Assembly (NCBI GenBank): GCA_003260345.1
Contig: MORC01000001.1
Coordinates: forward strand, 1-64,000
Length of the DNA stretch: 64,000 nucleotides
Direction: 5' to 3'
Source of the DNA: Candidatus Gracilibacteria bacterium GN02-873
GTDB taxonomy: Bacteria > Patescibacteriota > Gracilibacteria > BD1-5 > UBA2023
Part shown: positions 39,741 through 48,580 of the stretch, piece after piece
How the letters are laid out: each line of letters opens with the position of its first letter
Numbering within the stretch: position 1 is the first letter of the stretch
Program-made: the position numbers and the translations under genes
Notes under the pieces: model-generated
Databases searched by the model: none
Told to the model about the DNA's origin: nothing
What the model saw: only the letters and a program-made list of their open reading frames with translations

Positions 39741-39894
39741 TACCAATAAAATTTATTGTTCCCAATCAATATGGTTAGCTTATTTGAATTGAGTAAGGTT
39801 TGTTGATTTGGACATGGATGGATGACTTATTGTTTGGCCTGTGGATTTAATTAATTGACAAATATATGGCAAAGTGAGATACTATGATTTATAA
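39739..39894 (+). pseudogene. C-terminal tail of a second YiiX-like enzyme
   Basis: A frame without a start codon encodes IYCSQSIWLAYLN, then VDLDMDGGLIVWPVDL, and ends at UAA. It matches the last 45 residues of the gene at 38386-39227 (C-S/T-Q-x2-W-L-A, D-x-D-G-G, PVD). The catalytic His and everything before the Cys are missing. It lies between two cysteine-rich genes. Confidence 0.7.
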
Positions 39895-39895
39895 T

Positions 39896-40174
39896 ATGAT
39901 TAAAAAACTACTCATTATAAGCGCTACTATATTAATAATTGTAATTTTATGATGGTTATCATTAGGATGAAGTAATTATTATTCTATATTTGATGTATGA
40001 TACTATAGTGAAAAATTTTCTTGTCAAGCAGATGATCAGTGTGTGGCTCGAGAATATAATAATATTTGCATTAACAAAAATTATGATGGATGATTAAAAC
40101 ATTGACTTAAGCAAGTTCTAATAAACTATGATATAGAATGTCAATGTGTATTTCATCATTGCATATGAAAATAA
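39896..40174 (+). CDS. cysteine-rich membrane-anchored small protein 2
   Basis: A 92-residue frame recovered with UGA as glycine. It has a basic start (MIKKLLII), one membrane helix (to about 25) and then six cysteines: CQADDQC, ICIN, and CQCVFHHC at the end. The spacing C-x5-C...C...C-x-C-x4-C is shared with the proteins at 39237 and 40511. The cysteine domain would lie outside the membrane. It starts one base after the YiiX tail ends. The only intact member of the three. Confidence 0.68.
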
Positions 40175-40508
40175 AACCCCATCAATAGGGATTCTTGATT
40201 TTTTGCAAGCAAAATGAAGAAAATACGATAAAATTGTAGTTAAAAAAATGTCTTTGAACACTACAAATAAAAATTTTCTTACAAGTTATGTCAATACAAT
40301 GCTTTTGAATCGACCATATTCTGATATGATGGCACAAGCTATGTCTCGTTTAAGTAAATGAAATTATAATAATCTCTATTGCTCTCAGTAACCTTGGCTT
40401 GCTTAAAATTTTTCAAAAGGCATAGATATTGATAACGATGGATGACCTGCTGTATATCCAGTAGATATTTATAATAGTCGTCATGGATATAATTTTATTC
40501 TACATTAA
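40175..40508 (+). pseudogene. C-terminal fragment of a third YiiX-like enzyme, two nonsense codons
   Basis: The frame reads TPSIGILDFLQAK, YDKIVVKKM, then NLYCSQ, a UAA, PWLA, another UAA, and IDIDNDGGPAVYPVDI. It aligns with the last 110 residues of the full gene at 38386 (YVKKM, YCTQ, WLAF, DIDKDGG, PVDI). The His region is missing and both UAAs fall around the catalytic Cys. It is a clear relic. Confidence 0.7.
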
Positions 40509-40510
40509 TT

Positions 40511-40800
40511 ATGATAAAAAAAATTTTTTAATAATTTGATTTCTCATATTATTTATTGTTTGGTATATTTATACATCTCTATTTGAAATGGAGCATTGAT
40601 ATTCTGTGTATAGAGTACCCACTGTTCGTTCCTGCCAGATTGATGCTGATTGTCAATGATTTGCAAATAGTTGTGTTAATAAGTCTTTTCAACCAAAAAA
40701 ACAAGAAATTATATCATCAGCCTTTCCTGTATGGAAATTTCATGACGCATCTTGTTTTTGTAAAGATTATGCAATTATAAATCTTTGTGAGATAAAATAA
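40511..40800 (+). pseudogene. cysteine-rich membrane-anchored small protein 3, frameshifted at its start
   Basis: The ATG at 40511 opens MIKKIF and then stops; one extra base in the A8T6 run (40516-40529) would continue into LIIGFLILFIVWYIY, a membrane helix. A domain with CQIDADCQGF, SCVN and CFCKDY...LC follows. The cysteine spacing matches the other two small proteins. An in-frame ATG at 40483, inside the upstream fragment, could allow expression without repair. It ends before a hairpin terminator. Confidence 0.6.
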
Positions 40801-40832
40801 AATCCCTATTTTAAGGGATTTTATTTTATAAA
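40800..40832. terminator. bidirectional terminator
   Basis: AAAATCCCT and AGGGATTTT arms between the tandem cassette and glmS. Confidence 0.8.
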
Positions 40833-40838
40833 AATTTT

Positions 40839-42659
40839 CTATTCCACCGTCACAGATTTCGCAAGATTTCTCGGCTTGTCGATTTCTCGATCCAGATGAA
40901 GCGCTACAAAATATGAAAATAATTGCAAAATCACCACTTCCAAAATTGGATCTACATCGCTCTGGATAGAATCAAAAGTCATCACCGCATCGTACATATC
41001 TTTTTTTGGATCATCGCTCGCCACTACGCCAATTACTTGCCCATCGCGTGCTTTGATTTCTTGTACACTCGAAATATTTTTCTCGTATAATGAAGTTTTT
41101 CCATTCACCATAATCGTCGGAAAATCATGATCGATGAGTGCAATTGAGCCGTGCTTGAGCTCGCCTGATGCATATGCTTCTGAATGAATATAACTGATTT
41201 CTTTGAGCTTGAGCGAGCCCTCCATCGCGATTGGCAATTCTGCACCGCGCCCCAAGAAAAAGAAATTTTTGTAATGTGCAAAATTGTTTGCAACTTTTTG
41301 GATTTCAGATTTTTTTTCAAGAATTTTTTCAATCGCGTCTGGCAATTTTTCCAATCCAGAAAGGATTTCTCGATATCGGCGATAGTCGAGATTTCGGCGT
41401 TTTCCGAGATGCAGCGCCATGATCAAAAATGTCACTACTTGCGTTGTAAATGCCTTTGTTGAGGCAACACCCACCTCGATTCCTGCACGAGTATAGAGGC
41501 CTTGTCCTGTCGTTCGTGCAATGGCTGAACCAGGTACATTCACGATTCCAAAGACATTTCCACCTTGTTCTTTCACGATTTTGAGCGAATCGAGCGCATC
41601 GGCTGTTTCTCCGGATTGTGAGACAAATACAAAAAGTGTTTTGTCGTCGATAAATTTTTTCTTGTATTTAAATTCTGCTGAGACGATGACATCAGTCGGG
41701 ATATCTGCCAATTCTTCCAAATAATATTTTCCCATAAGCCCCGCGTGATAGCTCGTTCCTGATGCGACGATTGTGATTTTTTCAAAATTTTTCGGAGCGA
41801 TGGCGTTGAGAGTTTCGGAATGCAGACTTGCAGTTCCAAAATCTACGCGTCCGCGGAAAACATCACGAATAACCGCTCCCTGGTCAAAAATTTCTTTGAG
41901 CATAAAATGTTCAAAATCTCCCAATTCAGCCTGTTTTTCTGTTTCGTCAATTTGCATTTTGGCACGAATTTCATCTGGATTTTCCGAAATAATCGTATAA
42001 TCTGTCGGCGTCATCATGAAAACATCACCGTCTTCCAAAATAATATAATCTTCAATCAGCCCGATAAGCGCGCGATAATCTGATGAAATAAATTTTTCAT
42101 TACCACCAAATCCGAGCACCATTGGTGATCATTTTTTCACACCAAAAAGCATATCCGGATTTTCTCTATCCAAAAATACGAGCCCGTATGCGCCGTGGAT
42201 TTTTTCTTTGAGTTTGAGAAGTGTCGCGATGTGATTTCCATCAAACAAATCTTCAAAAAGTTTTACCGCAACTTCTGTGTCCGTTTCAGAATAAAAATCA
42301 TATTTTGCTGAAAGTTCTTTTTTGAGTTCGGCATAATTCTCAATAATTCCGTTATGAATCACGATAAAGCGCTCAGAATGTGAATAGTGTGGGTGGCAGT
42401 TTGCTTCGGTCACACCTCCGTGCGTTGCCCAGCGTGTGTGCCCAATTCCGATGTGATATGACCCCAGTTCGTAGCTTTCAGTTTTTACTTTGAGATTGCC
42501 AACTTTTCCGACAGATTTGATGATTTGCAAAGATTTGTCGTGATTGAGAACGCAAAGTCCTGCGCTATCATAACCGCGATATTCGAGCCGTTGCAAACCC
42601 GCAAGTACCTCATTTGAGGCTTTTCCAGATTGTCCGATGTATCCAAAAACTCCACACAT
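40839..42659 (-). CDS. glmS: glutamine-fructose-6-phosphate aminotransferase (isomerizing)
   Basis: A 606-residue GlmS, continuous through the UGA at 42129-42131. The N-terminal glutaminase has the catalytic Cys right after Met (MCGVFGYIG), YRGYDSAG, GHTRWATHG and IHNGIIEN. The C-terminal half has two SIS isomerase domains (VASGTSYHAG, FVSQSGETADAL, GRGAELPIAMEG) and ends in KSVTVE, the conserved C-terminus. It makes glucosamine-6-phosphate for peptidoglycan. The start at 42659 is required to expose Cys; an ATG two codons earlier is wrong. Confidence 0.97.
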
Positions 42660-42730
42660 AAGCAAAAAAATTAAAAAATATTTTGCTCATTATAAAATTT
42701 TAAAGCTCATTTGCAAGCCAATTTTTTCTT

Positions 42731-42835
42731 TTGACTTTTTCAAAAAATTACTATAATAGTGCACGACCAATGCCGTTCGGTCAATTGAGAAAACTTCAGT
42801 TTTCAAATTCCTCGCAAGGGGAATTTTTTTATTTT
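42731..42835 (+). ncRNA. orphan short transcription unit B
   Basis: TTGACT (42731-42736), a 15-base spacer and TATAAT (42752-42757) precede a GACC/GGTC hairpin, a GAAAACT/AGTTTTC hairpin, and a terminator (AATTCCTC.../GGGGAATTTTTTT ending near 42832). The unit is about 70 bases and lies between two minus-strand genes, so it does not lead into any gene. A small RNA is the simplest reading. Confidence 0.55.
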
Positions 42836-42852
42836 CTAAATTTCTCAAAAAT

Positions 42853-42877
42853 AAAAATCCTCGAAATGAGGATTTTT
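42853..42877. terminator. hisS terminator
   Basis: AAAAATCCTC and GAGGATTTTT arms around GAAAT. Confidence 0.8.
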
Positions 42878-44240
42878 ATTCCGTGATATTTTCTGGATTT
42901 TCAGGATTTTCTGGAATTTTTGGCGGTTCAATAACCCAGTCAAATGATGGATGATAGAATGAAAGATTTTCTGTTCCAATAGCCTCTACTACGCGATGAA
43001 TCACATCATCAAGGCGACATTCTTCCTGTGTTCCTTTTTCCATATCTTTGAGTTGGCAAACGCCTTTTTTGGCTTCCATAATGCCGATAATTGCCACAAA
43101 TCGAGCACCCACGCGATTGGCTTTTTTGAGTTGAACTTTGATAGATGGCGTTCCAAGCGACAAAAGAGAATTGATGCCCTTTTTTCGGGATTCGAGATTG
43201 AGAGGAAGTGCAAGTTTTTTTGCGTCGTCACCAAGTTGTACAATATAGAGGTGAATAGAGTCTTTGTTTTTGAGTTTTACGCTGTGTGCCATCATGGCTT
43301 CAATGAGTCGTTCCACACCGAGCGCAAACCCAACGGCTGGAACTTCATTTTTGTAACCGATAGATTTTGCAAGTGAATTATAGCGCCCACCACCACCAAA
43401 GGCATCTTGCGTGCGTCCAGATCCGTCCACAAATTCCCAAACCGTGTGAGAATAATAATCCAAACCACGCACCAATGTTGGATCTTCGACAAATTCTACA
43501 CCCAGAATTGTCAAATATTCTTTTACGCTTTCATAGAATTTTTTGGAATCGCCCTTGAGAAAATCGGTCATTTTTGGAGCGATTTTGAGAAGTTCTTGAA
43601 CATCAGGATTTTTGGAATCCAAAATTCGAAGTGGATTTGTCGCGAGTCGGTGCAAATCTGTTTCATCGAGCAAATGTTTGCGTCCTTCAAAAAATGACTG
43701 CAATTCGATGAGATATTTTTCGCGCTCTTTTTCTACGCCAAGGGAATTGATTTTGATCGTATAAGTGCCAGCAAGTCCCGCAGAATCCATGAGATTTTTC
43801 ATGATGTGAATCATTTTGGCATCCAAAATTGGATCTTCTTCGCCGATGATTTCTCCACCAATCTGATGAAACTGACGATATCGACCTTTCTGCGGGCGAT
43901 CGTATCGAAAATGTGGTTCAATGTAGTACAGATACACAGGCTGTGGTTCATCGAGCATATGTTCGAGATATGCGCGCATCACACCAGCCGTTCCCTCTGG
44001 TTTCATCACGAGCGAACGCCCGCCTTTGTCGGTCATTTCGTACATTTCTTTGGAAACAACATCACTTGACGCACCGCTTGATCGCGCGATGAGGTCTGTG
44101 TGTTCCAAAATTGGTGTTGAAATGCGCGTAAATCCGTTCGTTCGGAATTCGTGTCGCGCGAGTTTTTTGAGAAATGTGAAATATCGCTGGTACTCACCAA
44201 AAATATCCTGCGTACCCTTCACTCTGTTTGGAATATTCAT
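42876..44240 (-). CDS. hisS: histidyl-tRNA synthetase
   Basis: A 454-residue class II synthetase. It has VKGTQDIFG near the start, motif 2 around EPHFRYDRPQKGRYRQFHQ, the LVRGLDYYSHTVWEF signature, AFGGGGRYNSL, and motif 3 GFALGVERL. The C-terminal anticodon-binding domain is followed by a Pro/Glu/Asn tail. I chose the ATG at 44240; an in-frame ATG further upstream lies past the divergent promoter region shared with lysS. No UGA codon. Confidence 0.96.
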   Translation of the reverse strand: MNIPNRVKGTQDIFGEYQRYFTFLKKLARHEFRTNGFTRISTPILEHTDLIARSSGASSDVVSKEMYEMTDKGGRSLVMKPEGTAGVMRAYLEHMLDEPQPVYLYYIEPHFRYDRPQKGRYRQFHQIGGEIIGEEDPILDAKMIHIMKNLMDSAGLAGTYTIKINSLGVEKEREKYLIELQSFFEGRKHLLDETDLHRLATNPLRILDSKNPDVQELLKIAPKMTDFLKGDSKKFYESVKEYLTILGVEFVEDPTLVRGLDYYSHTVWEFVDGSGRTQDAFGGGGRYNSLAKSIGYKNEVPAVGFALGVERLIEAMMAHSVKLKNKDSIHLYIVQLGDDAKKLALPLNLESRKKGINSLLSLGTPSIKVQLKKANRVGARFVAIIGIMEAKKGVCQLKDMEKGTQEECRLDDVIHRVVEAIGTENLSFYHPSFDWVIEPPKIPENPENPENITE

Positions 44241-44436
44241 ATTTTTTCTGTTAAAAAGGCTATTTTCCAATATATACAAATTTTTTAAAAAAGCAAAATA
44301 AAAACGCAAATTTCTTCTTTTTTCTTGGGATTTTTTTGGAACGAAAAATTTTGACAATATTTTCTGAATTTTTTCCAAAATTTCTGCTTGATTTTCGCTT
44401 AAAATTCATTATAGTTCATTTGTTTTAAAAAATTTT

Positions 44437-46026
44437 ATGACAATAACAAATTATTCAAACGAAACACTGGATCGTATCAAAAAACTTGAAAAAATTAAGG
44501 CTTTTGGCGTAAATCCATTTGCGACCAAATTTGACGCGACGCATCAAATCGCACAAATTCTTGAAAAATTCAAATCTTCGCTTGCTGAAGGGGAAATGAG
44601 TACACTTCGCGATGTGAATGATGTTGTAGCATCGCCAAAATCAGAATTTTCTGTGGCGGGTCGTGTGATGTTGCACCGAAGTTTTGGCAAAATTTGTTTT
44701 GCGACCATCAACGACGGAACGGGAAAAATTCAAATTCTTTTTTCTCGTGAAAATTGTAAAATCCGCGTTGGAGGACAATCGTTCGAAACTCTTCATAATA
44801 GTGAAAATGAAGAATTGTCTGCATACAAATTTGCCGAAAAACTCGTAGATATGGGAGATTTTATCGGTGTGCGCGGAGAATTATTTTATACACACAAGGG
44901 GGAATTGACGATTTTTGCAGAAGAATTTTCATTTTTGACGAAAGCGATTCGGCCGCTTCCAGAAAAATTCCACGGAATTGAAAGTGACGAAGAGCGCTAC
45001 CGCAAGCGATATCTTGATATGGCGACTGATGATGAATTGCGTGCCATGTTTGTGCGAAAGTCAAAATTCTGGGATGCAACGCGAGAATATTTGAAGCAGC
45101 ACGGATTTTTGGAAGTGGAAACGCCAACGCTTGAACATACAACGGGTGGGGCAGAAGCACGCCCATTTGCAACGCATCACAACGATTATGATGTAGACGT
45201 ATTTTTGCGAATTTCTATTGGAGAATTGTGGCAAAAAAGATTGATGGCGGGAGGATTTCCAAAAACTTTTGAAATTGGTCGTGCCTATCGAAATGAGGGA
45301 TCAAGTCCCGATCATTTGCAAGAATTTACGAATCTCGAATTTTATTGGGCGTACGCGGATTATGAAGATGGGATGCGATTTGTACAAGGATTGTACCAAC
45401 ACATTGCAAAATCTGTATATGGAACTACCAAATTTTCTCACAAAGGCCTAGAATTTGACCTTGCGGGTGAATGGCCACGAATTGATTATTTGACGGCGGT
45501 AGAAGAACGCACAGGAATTAATCTTTTGACAGCGACTGATGACGAAATGCGCCAAAAATTGGAAGAATTGGGCGTAAAATACGAAGGAACTAATCGCGAA
45601 CGATTGACCGATACACTCTGGAAATACGTGCGTAAACAGATTGCTGGACCAGCTTTTTTAGTGAATCATCCAGAATTGATTTCTCCACTCGCTAAGGTTT
45701 CGGAAAAATTCCCAGGAAAAGTGGAACGATTCCAGCCGATTATTGCGGGTTCAGAAGTGGGGAATGGTTACAGTGAATTGAACGATCCGATTGATCAGCG
45801 CGAGCGTTTTGAAAAACAACAAGAAATGCTTGAAAGTGGTGATGACGAGGCGATGATGCCAGATTGGGAATTTATTGAAATGCTGGAACATGGGATGCCA
45901 CCAACTTGTGGTTTTGGCTTTGGTGAGCGACTTTTTGCATTCTTGGAAGGAAAGCCAATTCGTGAAGTGCAGTATTTCCCATTTATGAAGCAATCACAAT
46001 CTGAGAAAAAATCTGATGAAAAATAA
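44437..46026 (+). CDS. lysS: lysyl-tRNA synthetase, class II
   Basis: A 529-residue protein. The N-terminal OB fold for the anticodon has SVAGRVMLHRSFGKICFATI, with an insertion of about 20 residues after it (KIRVGGQSFE). The catalytic domain has RKRYLDMATD, FLEVETPTLE, motif 2 FEIGRAYRNEG...HLQEFTNLEFYWAY, and the final motif 3 CGFGFGERLFAFLEG. It charges tRNA-Lys such as the one at 7525-7601. No UGA codon. Confidence 0.95.
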   Translation: MTITNYSNETLDRIKKLEKIKAFGVNPFATKFDATHQIAQILEKFKSSLAEGEMSTLRDVNDVVASPKSEFSVAGRVMLHRSFGKICFATINDGTGKIQILFSRENCKIRVGGQSFETLHNSENEELSAYKFAEKLVDMGDFIGVRGELFYTHKGELTIFAEEFSFLTKAIRPLPEKFHGIESDEERYRKRYLDMATDDELRAMFVRKSKFWDATREYLKQHGFLEVETPTLEHTTGGAEARPFATHHNDYDVDVFLRISIGELWQKRLMAGGFPKTFEIGRAYRNEGSSPDHLQEFTNLEFYWAYADYEDGMRFVQGLYQHIAKSVYGTTKFSHKGLEFDLAGEWPRIDYLTAVEERTGINLLTATDDEMRQKLEELGVKYEGTNRERLTDTLWKYVRKQIAGPAFLVNHPELISPLAKVSEKFPGKVERFQPIIAGSEVGNGYSELNDPIDQRERFEKQQEMLESGDDEAMMPDWEFIEMLEHGMPPTCGFGFGERLFAFLEGKPIREVQYFPFMKQSQSEKKSDEK

Positions 46027-46028
46027 AA

Positions 46029-46056
46029 ACGAAAAATCCCTCAAATGCAGGGATTT
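46029..46056 (+). terminator. lysS terminator
   Basis: AAAAATCCCT and AGGGATTTTT arms. Confidence 0.8.
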
Positions 46057-46085
46057 TTGTAATTTTTACATTTTGACAAAATAGT

Positions 46086-46765
46086 ATGAAAATTTTATGA
46101 GTTGTAACGAGTCAGTCGCTTTATGATAATGGAACGCTGACGGGATTGCGGCCCTCTGAGATTACGCATTTGTATGATTTGGCGAGACAAGAAAAAATTG
46201 AGATGACCATCGCGAGTCCTTTGGGTGGTAAAGTTCCCATTGATTCGGAAAGTCTGCGCCCGATATTGCTCGATACGGTAACCAAAAAATATTGGAATGA
46301 TGAAAAATTTCGAAAAATTCTTGAAAATACCGTGCGCCTCCCGGATATTTCATGAGAAAAATTTGATGCAATATATCTGGCGGGTGGTCACGGGACAATG
46401 TATGATTTTTCTGAAAATCCTGATTTGCAAGCGATAATTTCAGCGCGTTATGAAGCAGGGAAAATTGTTTCGGCGGTGTGTCACGGTGTTGGCGGATTAC
46501 TGAATGTGAAGCTTTCTAATGGTAAAAATTTGATTGCTGATAAAAAAATTACAGGATTTAGTTGGTTGGAAGAATTTTTTGCACAACGCAAAAATTGGTA
46601 CCATTCAATCTTGAGCAAGCGTTAAAAAATCGTGGCGCGCATTATGAGAAAGTATTTTTTCCTATGAGTTCCAAGGTGATGATTGGCGAAAATCTGATTA
46701 CTGAGCACAACACATTTAGCTCGAAGGCGATTGCGCGCCCAGTGATTGCTGAACTCAAAAAATAA
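46086..46765 (+). CDS. DJ-1/PfpI-family protein, one homopolymer frameshift
   Basis: The frame starts MKILGVVTSQS and carries the Hsp31-type pattern: YLAGGHGTMYDF, the nucleophile elbow SAVCHGVGGLL with the catalytic Cys and following His, and KITGFSWLEEFF. The frame then ends early, while the C-terminal part (LVPFNLEQALKNRGAHY and MIGENLITEHN) continues in the next frame. One extra A in the run at 46590-46594 restores a protein of about 226 residues. Two UGAs code glycine. Members act as glyoxalase or deglycase-like enzymes or chaperones. Confidence 0.82.
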
Positions 46766-46790
46766 AATCTCCAAATCGGAGATTTTTTGT
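46764..46790. terminator. bidirectional terminator
   Basis: AAAATCTCC and GGAGATTTT arms between convergent genes. Confidence 0.8.
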
Positions 46791-46797
46791 TGCCAAA

Positions 46798-47520
46798 TTA
46801 CGCGTTCCACAATTTTTCTTCGAGCGCGATTGCCTTTGGAAATAAAATATTATTTTCCAAATGAATGTGCACATGCAAATCTTTCTCAAATGCTTCGAGA
46901 AGCTCAAAAGTGATTCGATACGAGTTACACGCGTCTTCTGGAAGTGTAAAATTGTTCGTCAGATTTCGAATATTTTTGGTCGCATCGCCCGCGTTGTCGT
47001 GTTCCATTTCCATCATCCGAATCGGATTTTTCACTGTTCCAAATGGTGGCTTCGCTGGCGCGATATTATTTTTTTCAGCATCTACAAGGCGATGAATGTA
47101 CGGGAAAAGCACATTTTCTTCCTTTGGCATGTGCGCGAGCAGCTCCTCGCGAACGGCCTCATAATTTTCCAAAACACCAAAAAGTTCTGGATGATTTTCA
47201 CCGTGCACACGACAAATTTTGTTCAAATATTCGTCAATTCGTGGAATATTTTCACGCACAAAAGTATGGTGCACATCCACGATATAATCAGCCAAATCGC
47301 CTAAATCAAAATTTTCAAAATCATGATCCGCGCTTTGTTTTTCTGGAAGATTTTGAAGTTCTGCGATGATTTTTTCTGCGTCGAGATTATTTTTTTCACA
47401 AATTTCTATAAAAGAAACATCGCCACCACAACAAAAATCAATGCCGTATTTTTCAAAAATTTCTGCAAAGGCTACATTTTTGGCAACAATTTCCCCAACT
47501 GTCATATTTTTTGAAATCAT
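46798..47520 (-). CDS. ric: iron-sulfur cluster repair di-iron protein (RIC/ScdA/YtfE)
   Basis: A 240-residue protein. The N-terminal ScdA domain has YGIDFCCGGDVSF. The hemerythrin-like domain has DVHHTFVRENIPRI, HMPKEENVLFPYI, MEHDNAG and HIHLENNILFPKA, whose His and Glu residues bind a di-iron centre. It repairs Fe-S clusters damaged by nitric oxide or oxidants. I chose the ATG at 47520 (MISKNMTVGEIV) over an earlier in-frame ATG in AT-rich DNA. No UGA codon. Confidence 0.95.
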   Translation of the reverse strand: MISKNMTVGEIVAKNVAFAEIFEKYGIDFCCGGDVSFIEICEKNNLDAEKIIAELQNLPEKQSADHDFENFDLGDLADYIVDVHHTFVRENIPRIDEYLNKICRVHGENHPELFGVLENYEAVREELLAHMPKEENVLFPYIHRLVDAEKNNIAPAKPPFGTVKNPIRMMEMEHDNAGDATKNIRNLTNNFTLPEDACNSYRITFELLEAFEKDLHVHIHLENNILFPKAIALEEKLWNA

Positions 47521-47580
47521 ATTTTTCTGAAAAAAGAATAAAACAACATTATTATATACAAATTTTTTTTTCGTCAAATA

Positions 47581-47945
47581 GAAAGCCCTTCCGAAGAAGG
47601 GCTTAGAAAAGGTGCAGTTAAACCTTTTCGTGCCAAGATTCTACTTTCCCAAACAATTCCATCAAGAAAGGCACCGCATGACCTCCGTGATTTTGTGGTT
47701 CGGTCCCAGACAGTCGTTTGCATGCTGACTGATAAGGATATTTGTATTTGTAGGCGAACAGGCTACTCACACAAACCATTGCTGAGCCCCCATCTGGCAA
47801 GGGCGGATTGCATTCATGTTGTATCGGGTGTTCCATGCACAACCACGTCCCGAATCCAACATAAACTCCTCCAGCCAAACAATAACATTGATGAAAGACC
47901 ACTCGAAACCCTTGCTTCTCGCTGGCTAGAGTGTTGTAAATAGAA
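47581..47945 (-). ncRNA. GC-rich element 1, candidate structured RNA
   Basis: This region is visibly more GC-rich than its surroundings. On the minus strand it contains box 1 (CCCTTGCCAGATGGGGG at 47786-47802), and near its end box 2 (GGCACG followed by an AAAAGGT/ACCTTTT hairpin). A perfect AAGCCCTTC/GAAGGGCTT terminator with T-rich tail follows. Both boxes recur in elements 2 and 3. A 94-codon frame exists, but the related elements do not keep it. Confidence 0.5.
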
Positions 47946-47989
47946 ATCTGTATTTATCAAATAAATTTTAAGAATTTTTCGAAAAATAA

Positions 47990-48240
47990 AAAAACCCCTT
48001 CAAAAGAAGGAGTGAATCGGTAGAGGTACAGTTTTAAACCTCATGGTGCCTAATTCTGTTTCTAATAGAGAAAGGTTGAGACCACTCACAGGGAACGACC
48101 TGCTATGTTCTCGATACACAACCCCCATTAGGCAAGGGTGGATTTACTAATTTTGTTCTAGTAGGGCGTTCTGAAAGCATGTTTCACTAATCCTATATCA
48201 AACAAAATCTTCCATCCTGTTGCATATCTCATGAAAAATT
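47990..48240 (-). ncRNA. GC-rich element 2, candidate structured RNA
   Basis: On the minus strand it shows box 1 (CCCTTGCCTAATGGGGG at 48121-48137), box 2 (GGCACC then a GAGGT/ACCTC hairpin, 48024-48050), and a CCTTC/GAAGG terminator ending at about 47990. The last 65 bases align with element 1 (AGAAT-x-GGCAC and GGTTTAA), with gaps that are not multiples of three. Confidence 0.5.
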
Positions 48241-48339
48241 CGAGCTGGCGCACGATCTGCCAATTGGCTTCGGTATTTTAAATAAAAATTATTTGTCAAA
48301 TAATTTTTAGGTTTTTGAAAAATTGAAACAATAAAAATC

Positions 48340-48560
48340 TCTCATTCAACAATGAGAGATAAGTAAGGATGGCGGGCGCTCATCCTTGGTGCCTGATTAT
48401 CCCGTAAGGAGTCGTGCGGTTATGGCTTTGCATCCGCACCAGACTTGAAAATTTCCCATCAGGCAGGGCCATGCAGGGCCAAACTCTAAAACCACTCAAT
48501 TTCCAAATCCTCATCACCAAGTAAGTGAACACTCGATGACTCGTATCATATACATTAAAT
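48340..48560 (-). ncRNA. GC-rich element 3, candidate structured RNA
   Basis: On the minus strand it has a variant of box 1 (CCCTGCCTGATGGG at 48454-48468), box 2 (CAGGCACC then an AAGGAT/ATCCTT hairpin, 48365-48393), and an ATCTCTCATT/AATGAGAGAT terminator. It starts about 20 bases after pnp ends. It is the most divergent of the three. Confidence 0.45.
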
Positions 48561-48580
48561 AATTTTTTTGTCAATAAAAA

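Noticed and set aside
47618..47902. A 94-codon minus-strand frame as a protein gene
   Set aside because: Related elements next to it keep the nucleotide boxes but not the frame, there is no ribosome site, and the region is unusually GC-rich for this genome.
48380..48574. A 64-codon minus-strand frame as a protein gene
   Set aside because: It shares only the short LPDG box with element 1, and that similarity is better explained at the RNA level.
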